From positions 2,412,501 to 2,476,500 of the forward strand of contig NZ_CP103300.1 in the NCBI RefSeq assembly GCF_025562755.1: a DNA stretch of 64,000 nt, in the 5' to 3' direction. Positions 18,128-27,403 of the stretch are shown here, in pieces. This DNA comes from Endozoicomonas euniceicola (GTDB taxonomy: Bacteria; Pseudomonadota; Gammaproteobacteria; Pseudomonadales; Endozoicomonadaceae). A program made the translations under genes and the position numbers. Position 1 is the first letter of the stretch. Every line of letters begins with the position of its first letter. The notes beneath the pieces were generated by a model that saw nothing but the letters and a program-made list of their open reading frames with translations, had not been told where the DNA came from and did not search any database.

Positions 18128-18688
18128 TTACTTCCCCGCCAGCTTCCCAGCAACAACACTGAGCACGCAGGCAGCAAAGGTCAGGATGTAGATGCCAAAG
18201 ATAATGGTCATCCAGTTCGCCATGTTCAGGCTCAGAAACGCCCAGCTATCTTCGCCACAAATGCCTGTCGGGAAGAACATGGCGGGCCACCAGTCATGCA
18301 GGGGCAGTTCAAAAGGAAATACAGGAAAGGCGTTGCACGAGCTGAAAAACGGATTAAAGTCAGCATAATTCTTGAGCTGCTCCAGTGCAGCCTGCAAGCC
18401 ATAAACCGCTCCACTGATCCAGAGCGCATAGCCCGCGCCTCTGACAATCCTGTTTCGTGGAGCCACCAGCATCACCATGGCAGCAAGCCCGAGAACGACT
18501 ATCGCCAACCGCTGATAGACACACAGTTCACAGGGGTGCATATCCATTCCGTACTGAAAATACAGGGCAGCGGCTTCCAGAAAAACCGCTGTGCCCAGCA
18601 TAATGCCCCAGGTTAACCGGCTGTTCTGCCACGCCCTTATCGTTGCCAATGGCTGACTCAGAAGCTCATGATTTTTCCGGCAATTCAT
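18128..18688 (-). CDS. dsbB: Disulfide bond formation protein DsbB
   Basis: 186-residue inner-membrane protein with four hydrophobic segments. It re-oxidises DsbA and passes electrons to ubiquinone. The first periplasmic loop has C53-xx-C56 (PCELC, followed by YQR) and the second has C118 and C144, the four essential cysteines of the family. Its ATG overlaps the dsbA stop (ATGA), so dsbA-dsbB form a coupled pair; in E. coli the two genes are unlinked. Confidence 0.92.
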   Translation of the reverse strand: MNCRKNHELLSQPLATIRAWQNSRLTWGIMLGTAVFLEAAALYFQYGMDMHPCELCVYQRLAIVVLGLAAMVMLVAPRNRIVRGAGYALWISGAVYGLQAALEQLKNYADFNPFFSSCNAFPVFPFELPLHDWWPAMFFPTGICGEDSWAFLSLNMANWMTIIFGIYILTFAACVLSVVAGKLAGK

Positions 18689-19380
18689 GATTTCTCCAAC
18701 AGGTAGTCAATCAGGCTGTAAAACTCATCAAACGACCGGATGCTGCCGAGGTTGATCGTGTACTTATTATTGATGACAAAGCCTGGTGCGCTGCGAATCT
18801 TGTTTTGCAGTTCTGTCCAGCGTTGCATACGCTCACGAACCTTCGGATCATTGATCCCCAGGGCCCATTCCTGTTTGCTCAGGCCAGCGCCAGCCAAAAC
18901 CTTGAAAAAGTCAGCATCATTTTTCCAGTCGCCGATACGATCTTCCATCAGTGCTTTAAAAAGCGCCATCTTTACAGGCACATACTTCTCAGTACCTTTG
19001 GTAATCGCCAGCGCCTGAGTGACTTCGTTACCGTATTTACCCATAAAGGCAGCGTGGGACTCGCGGAAAGGAATTTTTTTGGACTCCAGACGCTTTTTCA
19101 GGTCACCCAGAACCCCCATGTTCCACTGGTAGCAAGCTGGGCAATACACTGAAAAGAGTTCACGAACTTCCGGCTTTTCTGACTTTTGGAGGCCGGACAG
19201 TACATTATAATGGGTACCTTCTGAGAAGGTCGCCGCCATCACTGACAGAGGCATAGCTAACATCAAAAAAAATGCAGATAATACTTTTCTCACTAATATC
19301 GCCTTATTATTACAGCTGAAAATTGATCGCATTTGCGATTCTCTTACGATTACCTCTGTACGTTTTTTGACCCAGATCAA
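18685..19380 (-). CDS. dsbA: Thiol:disulfide interchange protein DsbA
   Basis: 231-residue periplasmic oxidase with active site C80-PA-C83 (E. coli has CPHC) and the cis-Pro segment SAPGFVINNKY. The signal peptide is VRKVLSAFFLMLAMPLSVMA, cut before ATF. The chosen start gives an unusually long N-terminus; Met17 (MRSIF) is a plausible shorter start. Its promoter and first ~80 codons lie in a 410-bp segment that is repeated at 21872-22281. This copy is the intact one. It is divergent from the nfo start. Confidence 0.92.
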   Translation of the reverse strand: MIWVKKRTEVIVRESQMRSIFSCNNKAILVRKVLSAFFLMLAMPLSVMAATFSEGTHYNVLSGLQKSEKPEVRELFSVYCPACYQWNMGVLGDLKKRLESKKIPFRESHAAFMGKYGNEVTQALAITKGTEKYVPVKMALFKALMEDRIGDWKNDADFFKVLAGAGLSKQEWALGINDPKVRERMQRWTELQNKIRSAPGFVINNKYTINLGSIRSFDEFYSLIDYLLEKS

Positions 19381-19540
19381 ACTATAAAGGATTGTGCATG
19401 AAATATATCGGCGCCCATGTCAGCGCTGCAGGCGGGGTCGAAAACGCCCCGGCCAATGCCCACAAGCTCGGAGCGACTGCGTTTGCTCTCTTCACAAAAA
19501 ATCAGCGCCAATGGAAAGCCAGGCCGCTGAGTGACAAAAA
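19131..19540. repeat. 410-bp direct repeat, left copy
   Basis: This spans the dsbA 5' part, the divergent promoter region and the first 48 codons of nfo. It is repeated ungapped at 21872-22281 with only two mismatches found by eye. Together the repeats bracket the restriction-modification insert. Confidence 0.95.
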
Positions 19541-19649
19541 CGCAAGTAATACACAGCTAATGCTACTTGGCTGCTCTACTGCGGCGGCAATAGGCGGCGT
19601 ACTGCTCTCGGTAGTAATTTTCACGTTATTTATCTGTCCGTTTAGGTAA
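19398..19649 (+). pseudogene. nfo: Truncated nfo (first 48 codons)
   Basis: Identical to the start of intact nfo until ...RPLSDKN, where the insert begins at 19541. The frame then runs on through 36 foreign codons. It lacks the metal-binding core and cannot be active endonuclease IV. Confidence 0.9.
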
Positions 19650-19719
19650 TGAAATCATAATATTTTAGTCGTGTAGTATCGAGGTGAAATGCTGGCAGTG
19701 TTAACCAGCAGGAACAAAT

Positions 19720-20310
19720 TTAAGCGCAAGGGTTGTATAGTGCAGGTGAAATACCAAATATCAGCAATGGACAGCCACCACTACCACCACCATTCACTTT
19801 TGGCATTAACTTGCCCATATGTGTTGTGCTAGACCCATAAGATGCACCTCGACCAATATCATTAAAAATCTGTTGTAATTCGGTACATCTTGTAATTATG
19901 ACCCCCACACTTATCACATCAAGTTCATGTAACAAACGGAAGTTGTTCAAATCCCTATCATAAAAAGGGTCTTTATTATTCCACTCAATTTCAAGTGCAA
20001 CCCTATTACGATAACAGTCAATATCGTGCGTCGGGCTTTCCCTGTGGTATCCATCCACAACAACACTGGTGTTAAAGTGCCTTTCTACCCAGCCTCTTTG
20101 GTATAGGGAATTATCAATAAATTCTGAAACCTGCGATTTACGGCCTCCAGGCGTTGTTATGTAGCTGTTTTTAAGTTCAAAAGCGTCCAGCACTTGTACA
20201 ATATCTCGCCACTCATTCGGAAAGTCGTTTTGAAGTATTGCACAAGCATGTTTTCGCTCGTGAATTTCATACTTACTCCTAATACCATGCGGTAAAATCT
20301 CAATGCTCAC
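19720..20310 (-). CDS. Type II restriction endonuclease, BglII/BstYI-like
   Basis: About 196 residues from a GTG at 20310, chosen because GGAGG lies 5 nt upstream; an ATG at 20337 is possible but lacks a good ribosome site. The segment HDIDCYRNRVALEIEWNNKD holds an Asp and a Glu in the arrangement of BglII/BstYI-type PD-(D/E)XK enzymes, followed by DRDL and the strand VISVGVIITR. It lies 98 nt downstream of an adenine methyltransferase. The recognition site cannot be read from sequence. The family call is by motif recall. Confidence 0.65.
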   Translation of the reverse strand: MSIEILPHGIRSKYEIHERKHACAILQNDFPNEWRDIVQVLDAFELKNSYITTPGGRKSQVSEFIDNSLYQRGWVERHFNTSVVVDGYHRESPTHDIDCYRNRVALEIEWNNKDPFYDRDLNNFRLLHELDVISVGVIITRCTELQQIFNDIGRGASYGSSTTHMGKLMPKVNGGGSGGCPLLIFGISPALYNPCA

Positions 20311-20408
20311 TACTGCCTCCGAAGTTATAAAATACAACTGTCGGATACTATCACTGGGACATATTGGGGGGGGAAGCAGGGCGCAGATAGCCCCCCTTTC
20401 AGGTGGAT

Positions 20409-21623
20409 TTACTTATGCTTTGCCAGTACAAGACACTCCTCAACATCTCTGTGTCTGTCGCCCTGCCTGCCTAGCGTCATGTGCTTATAATCTGTTGATA
20501 CCATATCTAAGGTATAGTCCTTGCCAAACACCTCAACAGCAAGTGCCTCTACTGTATCCATATCTATCATGCCGTTTTTGCTGTAGCTCAATACCAGGTT
20601 GCTTTTTGTGCTTTTTACGCCTTCAAACATATCCCGAAAGGCTTTACTAACTTTAGTCCTGATGCAAAAAGGCGACTGATGCCTACCTTCTCTATACCTG
20701 CCTTTTACCAGCTTTCCACCTTTTATCTGTAGCTCTGGGTAGTCGTACTTAACCAGTGTTTCTATTGCATGGTAAAACCGGCTGTAGTGTACAAAGCAGT
20801 ACGGCGGGTCGGCATAAACAGTGCCACCAACAAAGCTTTTTAGGCAATCAACAAAATCAAGTGAAGTCGTTATGTGCTTCTGATTGGTTTTGGTTGCAGG
20901 TATATCAATCAGTGCATCATTGTATTTTCTTACAAAGTAATGCGTTAAGTCCCTGCGCCTGTAGATCATAATATCCTTCATGGATTTTATGTTCTTGGCA
21001 TCGCGGTACTGTGCATAATGTCCTGTCCCTTGGCTTGTATAAGCCATTGCATACATCAGACTTGTAAGTATTACAGGGTAAACAGGCTTCCCCTTATACT
21101 CATCAGCTACTTCTCTAAATGCGTCAATCCAAATGCACTGCAAAGCAGTCCACCACGTACCGGCATAATTCTTAGTGAATAAGTGGTAATCATGGTTGAA
21201 ATCTAATTCGATGAGTTTTCTATTGCTTTCTTCTACATCATTAAAGTGCTGTAAACTCTCAATATCTTTATACTGAAAATCATCAGTAATTAAGTGCAGA
21301 TGTTTTTTGGCAATCCGTTCAGCCTTTTGTACAAGCTCATCCGCAGTAGGTACATTTTTACCCTTGTATGCAGTCAAGTAAGCCTGTGCTAATACTGCAC
21401 TGTATTCTTGTATATCATTTGAATGCACTGGCACCTGGCTACGCAATGCACCAGCAAGGCTTGCACTTCCTGCAAACAAGTCAAGAATTGTGCCGCCAGC
21501 ATAAACTTGATTTATACCATTAATAACAAAATCCATAATTTTGGATTTCGACCCCATATACTTTATGTAATGCGGATATTCATAGGCCATTAAAAGACTT
21601 GACTGTGGAGCTTCACTTAACAT
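20409..21623 (-). CDS. D12-class N6-adenine DNA methyltransferase
   Basis: About 404 residues. Motif X (KYMGSKSKIMDF), SAM-binding motif I (ILDLFAGSASLAGAL) and catalytic motif IV (VYADPPYCFVHYSRFYH) appear in the D12 order X-I-IV. I prefer the ATG at 21623, which has AAAGG upstream and leaves 10 nt after the regulator stop. An ATG at 21647 would add 8 residues and overlap the regulator gene. It would methylate the site cut by the downstream nuclease and protect the host. The long insert between motifs I and IV presumably holds target recognition. Confidence 0.85.
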   Translation of the reverse strand: MLSEAPQSSLLMAYEYPHYIKYMGSKSKIMDFVINGINQVYAGGTILDLFAGSASLAGALRSQVPVHSNDIQEYSAVLAQAYLTAYKGKNVPTADELVQKAERIAKKHLHLITDDFQYKDIESLQHFNDVEESNRKLIELDFNHDYHLFTKNYAGTWWTALQCIWIDAFREVADEYKGKPVYPVILTSLMYAMAYTSQGTGHYAQYRDAKNIKSMKDIMIYRRRDLTHYFVRKYNDALIDIPATKTNQKHITTSLDFVDCLKSFVGGTVYADPPYCFVHYSRFYHAIETLVKYDYPELQIKGGKLVKGRYREGRHQSPFCIRTKVSKAFRDMFEGVKSTKSNLVLSYSKNGMIDMDTVEALAVEVFGKDYTLDMVSTDYKHMTLGRQGDRHRDVEECLVLAKHK

Positions 21624-21633
21624 GTATGTACCT

Positions 21634-21813
21634 TTAAAGTGCTGCATGTTTCTTATCGGTTTTAGGCTCTACAGGTGGTAACAAGTCTTTATATACTTGT
21701 TCCAACAGCCATTCCTTCATAGTCAAACCTCTTTCCTTTAAAGCCCTTCGTATTTGCAGCTTTAATTTAGGGTCTAACTCTATAACCAATCTGCCACTAT
21801 TTCCAACTGCCAT
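21634..21813 (-). CDS. Small ribbon-helix-helix protein, putative R-M controller
   Basis: 59 residues starting MAVGNSGRLVIELDPKLKL. A short beta-strand (GRLVIEL), then two helices (KLKLQIRRALKERG and TMKEWLLEQV), give the CopG/Arc ribbon-helix-helix pattern. It lies directly upstream of the methyltransferase on the same strand. Many R-M systems carry a small first-gene regulator, usually a helix-turn-helix C protein; an RHH here would be a variant. DNA binding is inferred only. Confidence 0.6.
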   Translation of the reverse strand: MAVGNSGRLVIELDPKLKLQIRRALKERGLTMKEWLLEQVYKDLLPPVEPKTDKKHAAL

Positions 21814-21871
21814 AGTCTAGCTCATATAATGTTATGTCACATAACATATGTTGCACCAAGAAAATCACTTA

Positions 21872-22121
21872 AGCAAGCTGGGCAATACACTGAAAAGACT
21901 TCACGAACTTCCGGCTTTTCTGACTTTTGGAGGCCGGACAGTACATTATAATGGGTACCTTCTGAGAAGGTCGCCGCCATCACTGACAGAGGCATAGCTA
22001 ACATCAAAAAAAATGCAGATAATACTTTTCTCACTAATATCGCCTTATTATTACAGCTGAAAATTGATCGCATTTGCGATTCTCTTACGATTACCTCTGT
22101 ACGTTTTTTGATCCAGATCAA
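21872..22121 (-). pseudogene. dsbA: Truncated dsbA (5' fragment)
   Basis: Signal peptide and start of DsbA up to CPAC, then foreign codons to a stop at 21837. It ends within the active-site helix, so it is inactive. One substitution (Leu to Val before FSVYCPAC) separates it from the intact gene. Confidence 0.9.
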
Positions 22122-22281
22122 ACTATAAAGGATTGTGCATGAAATATATCGGCGCCCATGTCAGCGCTGCAGGCGGGGTCGAAAACGCCCCGGCCAATGC
22201 CCACAAGCTCGGAGCGACTGCGTTTGCTCTCTTCACAAAAAATCAGCGCCAATGGAAAGCCAGGCCGCTGAGTGACAAAAA
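21872..22281. repeat. 410-bp direct repeat, right copy
   Basis: Second copy of 19131-19540. The two differences are G to C in the dsbA part and C to T between the divergent starts. It keeps the promoter side of nfo attached to the complete nfo gene. Confidence 0.95.
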
Positions 22282-22981
22282 TATTGAGCTGTTCAAAAAA
22301 CGGTGTGAGGAATACGGTTACAAACCCGAGCAGATTCTTCCGCATGACAGCTATCTTATAAACCTTGGTCATCCGGAACAAGAAGGTTTGCAAAAATCCA
22401 GAGAAGCGTTCGTTGATGAGATCCAGCGCTGCATGCAACTGGGGCTGGACAGACTGAATTTCCACCCCGGCAGCCATTTACGGAAAATTGAGATTTCAGC
22501 CTGTCTGGGCCGTATCGCCGAGTCCATTAATCGGGCACTGGATCAGACAGAAGGTGTCATAGCCGTTATCGAAAACACCGCCGGACAGGGCAGCAACCTT
22601 GGCTGGCGTTTTGAAGAGCTGGCAGAAATCATTGACCAGATAGAAGACAAAAGCCGTGTAGGAGTCTGTCTGGATACCTGTCACACCTTTGCCGCAGGTT
22701 ATGACCTGAGAACACCAGACGCCTGTGAAGCGACTTTTGCTGAGTTTGAAAAAACAGTGGGCTTCCAGTACCTCAAAGGTATGCACCTGAACGATTCGAA
22801 AACCGAACTAAACTCCCGCAAGGATCGCCATCACAGCCTTGGGCAGGGAGAAATCGGCTGGGATGTGTTCAGGTATATTATGCAGGATACTCGCTTTGAC
22901 CGGGTTCCCATGGTTCTGGAAACCATTGACGACACCCTCTGGGCGGATGAAATTGAAGCTCTCAAGATGATGGCGGTGTAA
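22139..22981 (+). CDS. nfo: Endonuclease IV
   Basis: 280-residue AP endonuclease that cuts 5' of abasic sites in base-excision repair and binds three zinc ions. Family segments KYIGAHVSAAGG, LFTKNQRQW, LPHDSYLINLGHP, NFHPGSH, VIENTAGQGSNLG, DTCHTFAAGYD, HLNDSK and DRHHSLG supply the His, Glu and Asp metal ligands. The ATG at 22139 with AAAGGA upstream matches E. coli Nfo; a TTG two codons earlier is less likely. It is the surviving full copy after the R-M insertion. Confidence 0.96.
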   Translation: MKYIGAHVSAAGGVENAPANAHKLGATAFALFTKNQRQWKARPLSDKNIELFKKRCEEYGYKPEQILPHDSYLINLGHPEQEGLQKSREAFVDEIQRCMQLGLDRLNFHPGSHLRKIEISACLGRIAESINRALDQTEGVIAVIENTAGQGSNLGWRFEELAEIIDQIEDKSRVGVCLDTCHTFAAGYDLRTPDACEATFAEFEKTVGFQYLKGMHLNDSKTELNSRKDRHHSLGQGEIGWDVFRYIMQDTRFDRVPMVLETIDDTLWADEIEALKMMAV

Positions 22982-22982
22982 C

Positions 22983-23089
22983 CGGCTGTTGGCTTTTTTG
23001 CTGTTGGCTTTTTTGCTGTTGGCTGCTGGCTGCTGGCTGCTGGCTGTTCATGAGCCAACAGCCAATAGCTAATAGCTAATAGCCAACAA
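22983..23089. repeat. Palindromic GCTGTTGG repeat, copy D
   Basis: GCTGTTGGCTTTTTT units and GGCTGCT units on the left face CCAACAGCCAATAGCTAATAG on the right in two adjoining blocks, around GTTCATGAGCC. It fills the gap between the convergent nfo and the next gene. Confidence 0.85.
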
Positions 23090-23097
23090 CGTATAAC

Positions 23098-23928
23098 TCA
23101 GGCAACGCCCTGAATCAGGCTGGAAATACCTTGTTCAGCAAATGACTGATTCTGAGCCATTTCAGTGATCTGTTCCTGAGAATATTGCTCACCGTCGTAT
23201 ACCACGACAATGCTGGTGTCGCCCGATTGCAGGAAATTGGTTTCGCCGTATTCGGTGTAGCGGGTGGCACCAATGCTGATCAACGCCTGATGTGGATAAC
23301 CCGCATCAGCCAGGTAAACCGAAATATTTTCTGCCGGACCCACGTCTTTCTGATTGTTCATACGATCAACAATCCAGTTAAGCAGCCTCTCGTGGAAGTA
23401 GCTGTAACCCACGACCGGACTGTCTTCGCCATAACGGGCCACCCGGTCGCCACGCTTATGAAAACTGGCAATACGGAAACGATCCAGAACGCCACCCTGC
23501 TGCAAGTGATCCAGCTCAATCATAGTGCCGGAGACACCTTTCGTCTGCTTTCCCCAGTTTTTCTTTTCGCTGATTTTTTTAGCGTTGGGTTTACGAATAG
23601 AACAGTCGTTATAGGCTGCGAACTTAACAGGAGTCAGCGCCGTTACTTTTCCTTTGTCGTAATGAATGTCGCACAGCAGGGCCACTTCAGGCTCAATCTG
23701 AAGGTTATCTGCATCGTTAGGTGGAACAATTGTACTGTTACACAAAGGGTAAGTGGATAGAAAACCCGCTTCCTCAGACGGTACATAGAAAGGAAAAATG
23801 GCTTTAGGAGCCACCGCATCTTCTGTTTTTACAGCCACAAAATCCGCAGCTTCACCGGCCTGCTCCAGATGACCGGCAAAGTTACCGGCAACGCCCAGTC
23901 CGATTACATGTTTGAACGGCATAATCAA
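23098..23928 (-). CDS. Conserved protein, FAH-fold-like (DUF5718-like)
   Basis: 276 residues. GLGVAGNFAGHLEQAGEA at the N-terminus and EPEVALLCDI...FAAYNDCSIRKP recall the fumarylacetoacetate-hydrolase fold, where a Glu/Asp set binds metal before an NDxSxR segment. I believe it matches the uncharacterised DUF5718 group, but this is from memory. No signal peptide or membrane segment. An ATG at 23922 (MPFKH) is an alternative start. Function unknown. Confidence 0.6.
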   Translation of the reverse strand: MIMPFKHVIGLGVAGNFAGHLEQAGEAADFVAVKTEDAVAPKAIFPFYVPSEEAGFLSTYPLCNSTIVPPNDADNLQIEPEVALLCDIHYDKGKVTALTPVKFAAYNDCSIRKPNAKKISEKKNWGKQTKGVSGTMIELDHLQQGGVLDRFRIASFHKRGDRVARYGEDSPVVGYSYFHERLLNWIVDRMNNQKDVGPAENISVYLADAGYPHQALISIGATRYTEYGETNFLQSGDTSIVVVYDGEQYSQEQITEMAQNQSFAEQGISSLIQGVA

Positions 23929-24421
23929 TTAATCACTTTTGATCTTAAATAGTTGGAAACGAGAGTTTACAGATACAGGGAGAACAGTTCGAGTGTTGGG
24001 AATGATGAATGAGGCTGATGAAATCAAGAATTCGCAATAGTTAAAGGTGAATTTGTTCGTATACTTTTCAGCAACACTCCGCCAATAAAGGCTTTGTAGC
24101 TGAATAGGTGCCGGGCTATGAGCGTAGATTTATTCGATCTGAGACAGGGCGATATTCTGCTCATGCACAGGGCGGGCAGTGATGCCACTAAAGAGTTGAT
24201 ACACAGTCACGCGGCCGTTATTGCTTTGGAGAATGAGGGTGACACTGGAATTCCCCTGGTGTTCGATATCATTGGCGCTTATGGGTTTCAGCGAATACCA
24301 ATGCCAAGATCACGTCAGCTTCTCTGGTCGGTTTTCCGGTTGAAGGTAGAAGATATTGGCCGCAAGGTGGCTTCAACAGGCAGCTTGTGGCTCGGCAACA
24401 GTGAAGTCATTGAGTCACAAC

Positions 24422-24465
24422 GTGACTGCTCCCCACCCTATCGGGTGAGGCTTCTGATTTCTTAG
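24422..24465 (-). ncRNA. Right-end hairpin / putative omega-RNA 3' end, copy A
   Basis: On the minus strand, CCTCACCC-GATA-GGGTGGGG followed by AGCAGTCAC ends the element just past the tnpB stop. In TnpB elements this end is the RNA scaffold and the next ~16-20 nt act as guide; here they are the complement of the interrupted papain-like gene. Confidence 0.45.
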
Positions 24466-25216
24466 GCAGCAACCGACAGTATGCCGGATTTACGCAAGCC
24501 TCCATCAGCAGAAACGGACAGTCCTTCCGCCTTTAATTTCAATATGCCTTGCTTCTTGATATTGCGAGCTGCATTAATATCCCGGTCATGGATAGCACCA
24601 CAGCTACACTCCCATGATCGGATTCTCAATGGCATTTTTTCCTGTTTCAAATCGCAGACTGAGCAAGTTTTAGAGGATGCAAACCACTGGTCTATCTTCA
24701 CCAGATGTTTACCTTCCTGCTTTGCCTTGTATTCGAGTTTGGTTATCAGTGAGTGCCAGCCAGCATCAGCAATAGAACGAGCAAGACGCTTGTTCTTGAG
24801 CATGTTTTTAACTTTCAGTGTCTCCACAATCACCGCTTGGTTTTCGTCGATGAGTTGTTTTGATAGCTTATGCTGAAAATCATTACGGGCAAAGGCTACA
24901 CGCTCATGCGCCTTTGCCACCAATAAACGGGCTTTGTGCCTACCTTTTGAGCCTTTCTTGCAGCGAGATAGAGCCTGTTGTTTTCTTTTCAGGTTACGTT
25001 GTGCTTTTTTCAGAAAGCGAGGATTGCCAGTCTTATGGCCGGTACTGGTGATAGCCAGATCAGTAATCCCCATATCAACACCGACAACCTGATTAGCTTC
25101 AAGATTATCAATCTGTTTTGGTTGTTCCTGGGTATCATCAGCCAATATGGAGGCAAAATACTTGCCGGTTAGCGTTCTGCTCAGGGTGATAGACTTCACC
25201 TTACCCACTATTTCAC

Positions 25217-26915
25217 CCTAAATTCAGCAGTTGAACGCCACTGAGCCATGCCATTAGGAATAGCTTCTCACGGTTCTGAGCAGCGTTTTTTTAAGTCATT
25301 AGCCCGATCGAATTAATGGTTGCATCGTAATAACCTGCCCTTTTTTCAAAAATTTTGAGACCGCTTTCGTTAAAATACGACACCATGCGTTAATTGGATT
25401 CAACTGCGGTGCGATACTTTTGATTGAATCAAAAAAATCACACAGTTCACTTTGTAATTTCGCAATTTTATACATCCATCGATGCTGGCTTGTCAGCTTT
25501 ATTTTCTTTTGGTTGCCAGAGTGGGTCAGCTTGCCAATTGAACTCATTAATAAGGGACGGCTGGTAATTGATTCTTTATGGGAGTCCGGATTACTCAATC
25601 GAACGTATAGCGTCCACCAGTTGTAAACCAAGGCAACCATTCGGGCCAGCATTCGACATCTTGCCATATCTTTTGTTACATAACCGCCCCAGCCCCATTG
25701 GTTTTTGATTTCATCAAAGTTATTTTCACAGTCAGCCCTATTGCGATAATGATTAATGATCGAGACTATATCATTATCAAGAGATGTGACCAGAACCGAA
25801 TACTCGTAAGCTTTTATATTTTCTGGCTCTTCTATTAATGCTAACGTTTGTTGACGTTCTTTTATTCCTTTTTCCAACATCGGTATTTCATTTTCAGGAC
25901 GCCGTCTTCGAACAATAATTATGCGTCTTTCTTTTTTCCAACCTGACAGTTTAATTACGGATTCTTTTCCCTCCCAATGGTTGTCGTATTTTACCCATCC
26001 TCCGCTACAGTGCGCATTCCCTATGGCTTTCTTAACGTTGTCGTGCTTCTTCATTTTAAAAAGATAATGACAACCAGCATCTTCCAATTCGCTCATTACC
26101 CGGTCACTTCCCCAATCACAATCACCACGAACAAATTCAGGCCAGCAGCGTTTTGGAAGTCGATTTAATAGCTCCATTAAACCGGGTAAAGAGTATTTAC
26201 TTTGACTTTGATTTCCGGGTCTGACTTCAACTTCCAGTATTAATTTAAGATTAGCCATCATATATGAGTGGTAAGTATGAGAGGGTCTCCCTTTCTTATG
26301 TGGGTTATAGCCATTAACCGCTCCTTCCTGATGCCCATAAATGGTTTTCACGGTAACATCAACATCCATAATCCATGGAATGGTTAATAACGGATCAAAA
26401 CAGAGATGGAGGTGTTTTTGCATCCATTCAACGCCTTCATCTTCGTCAATCTTCTTTAAACCACGCCTGGCAGAATCATCGCTGACAATTTTTTTCATCC
26501 CGAGCAACTGAGCGTTTACTTTATCACCAATAATTGTTCCGATATGCGCATAGCGTTTATGTCCTGAAAGAATGGAAAGCATTAATGAGCCAATCACATC
26601 CACTTTTTGAGGGGCGTTTGGGCTTTTATAAGTTAGTGGGCAATCGTTAATCCAGGGTTCAAATCGGTGACCTGTTTTTAAAAACTGTATAAAAAAAGGA
26701 AGCTGTCCCATTGGGGTGACCGATGCTTCAGGCTCCCACTCGACATGAATTTTACCGTCGAAAGAATCGACTTCGAGTTTGACGGATAAGGGATCTTTTT
26801 CCATTTCAGACAACTCACCCTTTGGGGGAGTGGGTTTTGGTGGTCGAACCATCTTCGAGCCCTCAATATTGTTGAGGGTTAGAGTTTAGCTCAGGGGTTA
26901 ACCGCTGAATTTAGG
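25217..26915. mobile_element. IS1380-family insertion sequence
   Basis: 1699 bp bounded by perfect 12-bp inverted repeats CCTAAATTCAGC/GCTGAATTTAGG and a 5-bp target duplication TTCAC (25212-25216 and 26916-26920). Comparison with the intact tnpB of copy B proves the insertion point. Confidence 0.93.
25299..26852 (-). CDS. IS1380-family DDE transposase
   Basis: 517 residues. Asp-rich segments DVDVTVKTIYG and RGDCDWGSD supply the first two catalytic Asp residues, and YRNRADCENNFDEIKNQWGWGG is the Y-(2)R-(3)E-(6)K signature. GYNPHKKGRPSHTYHSYM is typical of IS1380 transposases. It appears full length and intact. It sits inside tnpB of IS605-A. Confidence 0.85.
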   Translation of the reverse strand: MVRPPKPTPPKGELSEMEKDPLSVKLEVDSFDGKIHVEWEPEASVTPMGQLPFFIQFLKTGHRFEPWINDCPLTYKSPNAPQKVDVIGSLMLSILSGHKRYAHIGTIIGDKVNAQLLGMKKIVSDDSARRGLKKIDEDEGVEWMQKHLHLCFDPLLTIPWIMDVDVTVKTIYGHQEGAVNGYNPHKKGRPSHTYHSYMMANLKLILEVEVRPGNQSQSKYSLPGLMELLNRLPKRCWPEFVRGDCDWGSDRVMSELEDAGCHYLFKMKKHDNVKKAIGNAHCSGGWVKYDNHWEGKESVIKLSGWKKERRIIIVRRRRPENEIPMLEKGIKERQQTLALIEEPENIKAYEYSVLVTSLDNDIVSIINHYRNRADCENNFDEIKNQWGWGGYVTKDMARCRMLARMVALVYNWWTLYVRLSNPDSHKESITSRPLLMSSIGKLTHSGNQKKIKLTSQHRWMYKIAKLQSELCDFFDSIKSIAPQLNPINAWCRILTKAVSKFLKKGQVITMQPLIRSG

Positions 26916-27403
26916 TTCACGATGCACTTTAGCCCTTATGGGCTTGCGCTTGGGGATTTTTATCCAGTTATCGCCCACAGAGACAGACGTACAATGGTAG
27001 CTACTTTGCTTGCCATGCTTTTTCTTGAAGCGAGGAAATCTTGCCTGCAATTTGGGATTGAAAAAGTTTTGAAAGGCCGTATCCAGATTGATAGTGGCCT
27101 GTTGCAGTGCAATAGAGTCAGCGTTTTTCAGCCATGAGTACTTTCGGCTTTTCTTGGCTTTTGCCAGCAAGGGCTTCAGGTGTTTTTTGGGAGAAAGGCT
27201 CTGCCCACGAACCTTGTAATAATGAACCTTAATAGCCAGGGCCTTGTTCCATACGAACCGCACAGCATCAAACTGACGGTCGAGAAATTCCGCCTGCTCT
27301 GATGTTGGATAGATTCGTACTTTGGTGGCTCTCAGCATGGAACGTTATTTCAGTGCTCATTAATATAAAATTTATATTACAGGTATTTGAAAGAGGTTTT
27401 CAA

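Larger units (their letters stand above)
19541..21871. mobile_element. Restriction-modification unit inserted with long target duplication
   Basis: 2331 bp of AT-richer DNA holding an RHH regulator, a methyltransferase and a nuclease, all on the minus strand. There is no transposase, and I see no terminal inverted repeats. It is bounded exactly by the two 410-bp direct repeats. The layout fits the R-M insertions with long target duplication described from comparison of Helicobacter pylori genomes. Confidence 0.85.
24462..27338 (-). pseudogene. tnpB: tnpB of IS605-A, split by IS1380
   Basis: N-terminal ~140 codons lie at 26916-27338 and the C-terminal 248 residues at 24462-25216. The joint (AKVHRE | IVGKVKSITLSR) matches intact TnpB in copy B. 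The RuvC Asp (DMGITDLA), Glu (VIVETLKV), the CxxC pairs (SVCDLKQ.. and WECSCG) and the final Asp (DRDINAARN) are all present, so only the insertion disables it. Confidence 0.9.

Noticed and set aside
21837..22121. Second functional DsbA paralogue
   Set aside because: It is a duplicated 5' fragment ending at CPAC with a foreign tail.
27302..27403. N-terminal extension of TnpA copy A
   Set aside because: Copy B and the ribosome site support the GTG at 27404; the extra codons overlap the divergent tnpB start.
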